Assembly: GCA_027382625.1 (NCBI GenBank)
Contig: JAJKFJ010022319.1
Span: forward strand, 328,629-392,628
Source: Tetmemena sp. SeJ-2015
Lineage: Eukaryota; Ciliophora; Spirotrichea; Sporadotrichida; Oxytrichidae
Reading direction: 5' to 3'
DNA: 64,000 nt
Position numbers and translations under genes: made by a program. Shown piece after piece: positions 58,192-64,000 of this stretch. Position 1 is the stretch's first letter; each line of letters begins with the position of its first letter. The notes beneath the pieces are model-generated. The model made no database searches. It saw only the letters and a list, made by a program, of their open reading frames with translations, and was not told where the DNA came from.

Positions 58192-60155
58192 TCAATAAGT
58201 TCCAAATTTAAAAGAGATTTCATGACAGTTATAGGGATAATCATTTGACTTTCTTATTTGGCAGTTTTAGAAGTAGAAACCACCCTCTCTATATTTTAAA
58301 CCAGACAAGACTCCACAAATTACCGTACTCTACATATATTTTTAATATGAAAATGAAAAAGAAAAAAACTTTATGAAACCAGTAAAAATAAGAAGTTGAG
58401 CCCCTTGTTAGAGAGGATAGCCGACTTACAAATCTAGCTTGATTGGCTATGATGTTATGTAGCCAGTTTTGGGGTCTGTTCTCAAGTACAAGGGCTTTGA
58501 TTCAAAAGTTGCATATAAGGTAGGAGGAATATTAACTCAAAATATATTATAATTCTCATTTATATAAAATATTGAGTTTGAGGCCTTGATTTCCATTTAG
58601 TCCTCCATATTTCTTTTGAAGCATCTCAAGTGTTTGGTAGCTCTTCAAAAGAATGTGAATGCCTCCCTGGTTAGGAGCTTCATTCTACAACACCTGCTGG
58701 TAATTAATCTTCTTGAGCACATTCTAATTTGAAGCACTGTCAATCTTTGACGCTTTGAATTTACTTCCCATTTCTACTCTGCCTCGTGGAGGGGTCCACA
58801 GCAGAGAAAGAAATAATTGTGTTGTTGATTGGTTGCTTTTATTGGATAGTTTGAGCCCGTAGAGGCAAGAAACCACCTGCTTTCTTTAAAAAAATAGCAA
58901 TTTAAAACTTAAATTTTACTTAATTTTATTTTTAAATAATTAATCATTTAAAAATTTTACTATCGTTCATAAGTTCCGGGAAGGGGGGAGGGGGGAAAGT
59001 TAAAGTTAAAATTTTAAAATGAACCTGTTTTTTTAAGAAAATATAGAAATAAATAAAAAAAACCCCGGGGGGAAAAAGATGAGATCAATTGCATTTAAAT
59101 TAATTTTCAATCTGAGTTATGGATTTAAATTGGCCAATCCAAAAAACCCATTTGCACTTTACCAGCCGTATGGGGTTGGGTGGGCCCAATTTCATTGGGG
59201 AAAGGTCTTGACTCTTTAAGGGGGATTTTACCCCATCTTTTTTGTTTTTTGGGTTGGGAGGTTTAGGGACAAACCCTCTTTTACTCCCTTCAAGACGGGA
59301 GATAGGTGTTTTTTTTAATTATCGGGGTTTACTTCCCCCCTAAATTTTAAAAAAAAATAAATTTGAACTATAAAGAAATTTTTAAAAATTAATTTTTATT
59401 TTTATTAAATAAAATTTTAAAAGGGAAAATTGGGTTTAAATTAGAAAATTAATGATTGGGAAAAAATTTTTTTGGAAAAAATTTTTAATATTAAAAATTT
59501 AAAAATTTTCCTAAATTTTAAATTTGGGGAAAATTGGGGAAAATTTAAAATTGTAATAAAATTTTGAATAATTAAAAAAAATAATATTTTAAAATAGGGA
59601 AAATTTAAATTTTGAAGTGGGGGTTTGTTTTTTCGTTTCCCCAAAAGAATTGGTTCATAGTCTAATCTCGAAATGAATCCTAAATTAAAAAATCTTTTGA
59701 TTGTCCCCTTCGCCCCCAAAACTCGTGGGCCTCCATTTTAAAATTTCTCCCTTCAAGTCTCCAATTCTTGGCAAGTGATCTAGTTTAACTCAACTAACTT
59801 ATAAATGCTTGATTATAGTTTGAGCCAAGTTATTGCCAATGTTATTCAACTTTCCGCCAAAGTTTTCCACCACTTTCTAGATGTTCTCAGTTTGAGTTGT
59901 AAATCTGCTTGGGACACTTTCTAGTTATTCCCAACTGAACCATTTCTATTGATCTTCCTCACCAATAAAAAGAAATGGTGATAATAATGCGGATTTAAAT
60001 TAACCACTCTGAGTTAGGAGCTTATCGAAGGTATCATGAGAGCAGCCAGCATCAACTAGGAACTTCTTATCAAGCACTCGTGAGGAACTTCCTTAGAGAG
60101 CAATTGATTGCGCGAAAGACTAGTGAGGAGAGGAGTGTAAACTCTGGTGACTCAT
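58192..60155 (-). CDS. palindrome gene 2, left copy (hypothetical)
   Basis: ATG 60153-60155 (MSHQSLHSSPHQSFAQSIAL). In this arm the frame is intact through KKFLVDAGCSHDTFDKLLTQ, FLFIGEEDQQKWFSWEQLES and VVENFGGKLNNIGNNLAQTI. An intron follows (minus strand GTTAGTTG...CAAG). The next exon lies in corrupted sequence (58960-59745); the right arm shows it encodes an acidic GDYEVGDYEVGGYEIGDEG repeat. Further on come MGSKFKASKIDSASNQNVLK, QGGIHILLKSYQTLEMLQKK, an IES, and PPTLYATFESKPLYLRTDPK. A plausible end is GGFYFQNCQIRKSNDYPYNC and TGA 58192-58194. Family unknown. Confidence 0.6.
58534..58573 (-). other. IES, pointer AATATT (40 bp), left arm
   Basis: AATATT at 58528-58533 and 58568-58573. 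Excision on the minus strand joins GLKLNI to PPTLYATFESK. The right arm has the same 40-bp IES at 63687-63726. Confidence 0.8.
58960..59745. other. corrupted copy of the mirror sequence (homopolymer inflation)
   Basis: This part of the left arm aligns to the clean right arm (about 62545-63300), but many positions are replaced by runs of neighbouring bases: the right arm's alternating GATTATGAAGTAGGAGG becomes runs of T, A and G. Flanking parts of the arms match well. The stretch should not be annotated on its own. Confidence 0.85.
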
Positions 60156-60214
60156 GCCAAGTTAAACTAGTTAGTTATTGTTTTTGGGAATAACTGGGCA
60201 AGACGGGTTTTCTC

Positions 60215-60875
60215 TCAAGGGCTGAGGAGAGAAACCGAGTTGAGTAAGTTGATCTCTAAACCAACTTTTGAAATTCTCTGCTGATCTTGCTCCTTTTAAA
60301 TACAATATGAAAGTATGTCACCTCTAAACGCGTATGCTGATTTGATGTCACCTCCTACTCCGAGGTATAATTCAGAAGGGGTTCCTCTGATTGAGTAAAC
60401 TAGTAAGCAGTAATGTCATTTGCTAATTTTAAGAATTATTAGGTTATAGTGAAGTGAGTTCATAAGAATCTCTTGCATTGATGTTAAGGAATGTAGCTGA
60501 GTTTGCGCCAAACTGAAGTCTTGTTTCTTGAACAGCCTAATTCCAAGCAGGGGCTGTGTCCTTGCAAGGGCCGCAGAAAGTTTGATAGAACAGCGCAAAA
60601 ACTGCTGACTCGCCGTTCCCACCCTACTCAGACCTCAGGAAACTCTTCAGCTGCGAAATAAACTCTAACTTTATACTAACTTAGTAATTAAAGTGTGAGT
60701 ATTTAAGATTAGAGGAGACTGGAGTTCCTTCCAAGTCCTTCCACCAGCCGCTTTGAGAAGGAAGTTTACTGAGTTGAGATAGATCGGCTGCTGACAGTTA
60801 GCCCCAATCCTTTGACTGAGCAGCCAGCGAAACTAGCACTTGGCAGAGACCCACCACGATCTTGATGTTTAGCAT
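60215..60875 (-). CDS. secreted thioredoxin-like protein, left palindrome copy
   Basis: ATG 60873-60875 to TGA 60215-60217. Removing the left-arm-only IES (60661-60711, 51 bp) and the shared ACTA IES (46 bp) leaves 188 codons, exactly as in the right arm. The CGPC active site is at 60564-60575. Compared with the right copy most coding differences are synonymous; one replacement is GTPSE here for GTPPE there. Function as described for the right copy. It is transcribed away from the palindrome centre. Confidence 0.82.
60661..60711 (-). other. IES present only in the left arm, TA repeat (51 bp)
   Basis: The left arm has 51 bp here between two TA dinucleotides. The right arm at the mirrored site (about 61599) reads straight through TCTCCTCTATTTCGCAGC. 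Because 51 is a multiple of three and holds no TGA, the frame survives either way. Confidence 0.85.
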
Positions 60876-61437
60876 AAATTGATTAAAATTATTAAGCAAG
60901 CATCTAAGGATATTTTTGTACAAACTTCAATCAATCAAATCTCTGCGCATAGATTTTTATATCTCTGCAGAAACCTTTTTCACTCTGGTAAAACTACAAA
61001 AATATATATGTATAATGAATTTTAGGAAGGCAATAGAATTCAAAGATTAATAATTGATTTTAGATAATGCAAGCAGACTACAATCAACAATAAATTAATT
61101 AATAAATGAACTCACAAAACGCTAACGTTCATTACTAAGGCTATAATGATCCCTTGCAAGGGATCATTATAGCCTTAGTAATGAACGTTAGCGTTTTGTG
61201 AGTTCATTTATTAATTAATTTATTGTTGATTGTAGTCTGCTTGCATTATCTAAAATCAATTATTAATCTTTGAATTCTATTGCCTTCCTAAAATTCATTA
61301 TACATATATATTTTTGTAGTTTTACCATAGTGAAAAAGGTTTCTGCAGAGATATAAAAATCTATGCGCAGAGATTTGATTGATTGAAGTTTGTACAAAAA
61401 TATCCTTAGATGCTTGCTTAATAATTTTAATCAATTT
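60876..61437. promoter_or_regulatory. palindrome centre: shared divergent upstream region
   Basis: 562 bp between the start codons of the two head-to-head thioredoxin-like genes, itself palindromic. It is A/T-rich except for the central CCCTTGCAAGGG. If the palindrome is real, this is a bidirectional promoter region; I cannot point to specific elements. Confidence 0.5.
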
Positions 61438-62047
61438 ATGCTAAACATCAAGATCGTGGTGGGTCTCTGCCAAGTACTAGTTTCGCTAGCTGCGCAGTCA
61501 AAGGATTGGGGCTAACTGTCAGCAGCCGATCTATCTCAACTCAGTAAACTTCCTTCTCAAAGCGGCTGGTGGAAGGACTTGGAAGGAACTCCAGTCTCCT
61601 CTATTTCGCAGCTGAAAAGTTTCCTGAGATCAGAGTAGGGTGGGAACGGCGAGTCAGCAGTTTTTGCGCTGTTCTATCAAACTTTCTGCGGCCCTTGCAA
61701 GGACACAGCTCCTGCTTGGAATTAGGCTGTTCAAGAAACAAGACTTCAGTTTGGCGCAAACTCAGCTACTTTCCTTAACATCAATGCAAGAGATTCTTAT
61801 GAACTCACTTCACTATAACCTAATAATTCTTAAAATTAGCAAATGACATTACTGCTTACTAGTTTACTCAATCAGAGGAACCCCACCTGAATTATACCTC
61901 GGAGTAGGAGGTGACATCAAATCAGCATACGCGTTTAGAGGTGACATACTTTCATATTGTATTTAAAAGGAGCAAGATCAGCAGAGAATTTCAAAAGTTG
62001 GTTTAGAGATCAACTTACTCAACTCGGTTTCTCTCCTCAGCCCTTGA
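61438..62047 (+). CDS. secreted thioredoxin-like protein, right palindrome copy
   Basis: ATG 61438 starts a signal peptide (MLNIKIVVGLCQVLVSLAAQ). The thioredoxin core is ESAVFALFYQTFCGPCKDTA with the redox pair CGPC at 61687-61698, then ATFLNINARDSYELTSLVYS, the cis-Pro loop IRGTPPELYLG and AYAFRGDIL. An IES (61816-61861, pointer ACTA) interrupts the strand before the cis-Pro loop. Removing its 46 bp leaves 188 codons ending at TGA 62045-62047 (187 aa). Secretory targeting plus CGPC suggests a disulfide oxidoreductase of the ER or a secreted thioredoxin. Phe replaces the usual Trp before CGPC. Confidence 0.85.
61816..61861 (+). other. IES in thioredoxin-like gene, pointer ACTA (46 bp)
   Basis: ACTA at 61812-61815 and 61858-61861. 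Excision changes frame and joins DSYELTSL to VYSIRGTPPELY. The same IES exists in the left arm, so both arms are germline-type at this site. Confidence 0.85.
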
Positions 62048-62106
62048 GAGAAAACCCGTCTTGCCCAGTTATTCCCAAAAACAATAACTAACTAGTTTAA
62101 CTTGGC

Positions 62107-64000
62107 ATGAGTCACCAGAGTTTACACTCCTCTCCTCACTAGTCCTTTTGCCAATCAAATTTCTCTCTAAGGAAGTTCCTCACGAGTGCTTGATAAGAAG
62201 TTCCTAGTTGATGCTGGCTGCTCTCATGATACCTTCGATAAACTCCTAACTCAGAGTGGTTAATTTAAATCCGCATTATTATCACCATATTCTTTTTATT
62301 GGTGAGGAAGATCAATAGAAATGGTTCAGTTGGGAATAACTAGAAAGTGTCCCAAGCAGATTTACAACTCAAACTGAGAACATCTAGAAAGTGGTGGAAA
62401 ACTTTGGCGGAAAGTTGAATAACATTGGCAATAACTTGGCTCAAACTATAATCAAGCATTTATAAGTTAGTTGAGTTAAACTAGATCACTTGCGCAAGAT
62501 ATTGGAGACTATGAAGTTGGAGATTATGAAGTAGGAGGCTACGAGATTGGGGACGAAGGGGACAATCAATATGAGTCTTAATCAGGATCATACGAGATAG
62601 ACTATGAACAATACTTGGAGAGCAGAAAAGAGCAAACTACCAAATTTTTAAAATTAAACCTATTAAAATAAATATTTTAAAAAATTTTATTAATTTAAGA
62701 TTTCTCTTTACAAATAAGTTAATTGTCCTCTTCAATTTAGATATTAGAAGGGAAATTTAAAAATTTTTAGAATTTCCAAAATTTTTAATTTCCAAAATTC
62801 TTTTAATTTTAATCAAAAATTTAAAAATTTTTTAAAATAATTTTAAGATTAAAAAAAAATTAATTTTTAAGAAGTTTCTTTATAGTTCAAATTTATTTTT
62901 TTTTAAAGTTTAGGGAGGAGAGTAAACCTCAAGCTAGAATACTTAGAAAACACCTGACTCTCCTCGTTCTTTGAAGGGAGTAAACAGGGGGTTCGTCCAT
63001 AAACCTCACTAACTAAAACAACAAGAAAGACTGGAGTAACATCCCTCTAAAGAGTCAAGACCTCCTCAATGACTTGGTCGACAACTCATACGGCTGGTAA
63101 AGTGCAAATGGTTTTGTGGATTGGGCCAATTAAATCCATAACTCAGATTGAAAATTAACAATGCAATTGATGCTCAACTAACATTTTCATGGATTTCATT
63201 TATTTATTTCTATATTTTCTAAAATAGCTAGGTTACATTTTAATATCTAACTTTAACTTTGGCTTATTCCATTCTTGGAACTTATGAACAGATAGTAAAT
63301 GTTAGAGTGATCTATTATTTGAAAGTCAACAATTAAGTAATTTAAGCTTTAATTCCTATTAATAAGATGAAAGCAGGTGGTTTCTTGCCTCTACGGGCTC
63401 AAACTATCCAATAAAAGCAACCAATCAATAACACAATTATTTCTTTTTCTGCTGTGGACCCCTCCAAGAGGCAGAGTAGGAAATGGGAAGTAAATTCAAA
63501 GCGTCAAAGATTGACAGTGCTTCAAATTAGAATGTGCTCAAGAAGATTAATTACCAGCAGGTGTTGTAGAATGAAGCTCCTAACCAGGGAGGCATTCACA
63601 TTCTTTTGAAGAGCTACCAAACACTTGAGATGCTTCAAAAGAAATATGGAGGACAAAATGGAAATCAAGGCCTCAAACTCAATATTTTATATAAATGAGA
63701 ATTATAATTTATTTTGAGTTAATATTCCCCCAACATTATATGCAACTTTTGAATCAAAACCCTTGTACTTGAGAACAGACCCCAAAACTGGCTACATAAC
63801 ATCATAGCCAATCAAGCTAGATTTGTAAGTCGGCTATCCTCTCTAACAAGGGGCTTAACTTCTTTTTTTTACTCGTTTCATAAAGTTTTTTTCTTTTTCA
63901 TTTTCATATTAAAAATATATGTAGAGTAAGGTAATTTGTGGAGTCTTGTCTGGTTTAAAATATAGAGAGGGTGGTTTCTACTTCTAAAACTGCCAAATAA
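62107..64000 (+). CDS. palindrome gene 2, right copy (partial, frameshifted)
   Basis: Mirror copy of the left-arm gene, starting at ATG 62107 (MSHQSLHSSPHQSF). Relative to the left arm it has one extra base near 62148-62170 (a cluster of differences: CCTTTTGCCAATCAAATTTC here) and another at about 62288 (CCATATTC instead of CCATTTC), each breaking the frame. After the intron (about 62467-62499) the acidic repeat GDYEVGDYEVGGYEIGDEG is readable here but corrupted in the left arm. MGSKFKASKIDSASNQNV begins at 63483. The gene runs off the window end. Confidence 0.55.
63687..63726 (+). other. IES, pointer AATATT (40 bp), right arm
   Basis: AATATT at 63681-63686 and 63721-63726, with an in-frame TGA inside. 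Excision gives KLNIPPTLYATFESK, the same peptide as the left arm despite different third codon bases. Confidence 0.8.

Larger units (their letters stand above)
58254..64000. repeat. spacer-free palindrome (inverted duplication), arms of about 2.85-2.9 kb
   Basis: The window from 58254 to its end reads as its own reverse complement around a centre between 61156 and 61157 (CCCTTGCAAGGG). There is no spacer. Near the centre mirrored positions sum to 122313; by the outer end the left arm is 59 bp longer in total, in part from a 51-bp extra insert. The arms differ by scattered substitutions, mostly synonymous, so they are not exact copies. The repeat reaches the window edge and may continue past it. 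Confidence 0.92.

Noticed and set aside
59441..59719. 92-codon minus-strand frame rich in Phe, Ile and Lys.
   Set aside because: It is in the corrupted left-arm stretch; the clean mirror copy does not encode it.
1..64000. CRISPR arrays, bacterial operons, rRNA genes, telomeric repeats.
   Set aside because: None are visible; codon use, introns and IES structure are those of a ciliate nucleus.
1..64000. Scrambled or inverted gene segments typical of some hypotrich germline genes.
   Set aside because: Every gene whose order could be followed is collinear. Unresolved gaps could hide small permutations, but none was supported.

Overview
This window is nuclear DNA of a ciliate and very probably the germline (micronuclear) genome of a spirotrich/hypotrich such as Oxytricha or Stylonychia. 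Recognisable genes read correctly only if TAA and TAG mean Gln and TGA is the only stop; the Gln of the kinesin P-loop GQTGSGKT is a TAG. Coding regions also carry two kinds of interruption: short GT-AG introns (31 to about 120 nt), and AT-rich segments without GT-AG ends that sit between short direct repeats (pointers, mostly 2-8 bp). Removing each such segment plus one repeat copy restores the frame and the conserved protein. That is how internally eliminated sequences (IESs) between macronuclear-destined segments look. All genes I could follow are in linear order; I saw no convincing scrambling.

Layout: 0-0.8 kb, end of a Q/N/S-rich gene. 0.9-11.1 kb (minus strand), a hypothetical gene with four defined IESs, a leucine-rich-repeat gene, and two tandem paralogues of unknown function. 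11.4-20.7 kb (plus), several small or coiled-coil genes and ERO1. 20.9-28.7 kb (plus), an EME1-like nuclease subunit, isobutyryl-CoA dehydrogenase (ACAD8-like), an amino-acid transporter, a ZCCHC10-like RS protein and BBS5. 28.9-34.3 kb, a long kinesin. 34.3-41.8 kb, two MITE-like inverted-repeat elements and four unknown genes. 41.9-48.6 kb, a CCDC81-like gene split by a 4.6-kb insertion holding a DD34E transposase. 48.7-58.1 kb, membrane proteins (one LMBRD2-like), BolA, a TMEM69-like protein and a large unknown gene. 58.2-64 kb, a spacer-free palindrome whose arms each carry a secreted thioredoxin-like gene and a second gene.

Functionally the neighbourhood mixes ciliary genes (BBS5, the kinesin, a CCDC81-like protein) with ER oxidative folding, branched-chain amino-acid breakdown and DNA repair. 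I see no operon-like logic; most genes are separated by only 100-300 bp of AT-rich DNA.

Caution on sequence quality: two stretches (about 45.15-48.39 kb and 58.96-59.75 kb) consist of inflated homopolymers. The second can be compared with its clean mirror copy and is clearly corrupted. Scattered single-base indels in good genes (BBS5, kinesin) also look like uncorrected long-read errors, so frameshifts here are weak evidence for pseudogenes.
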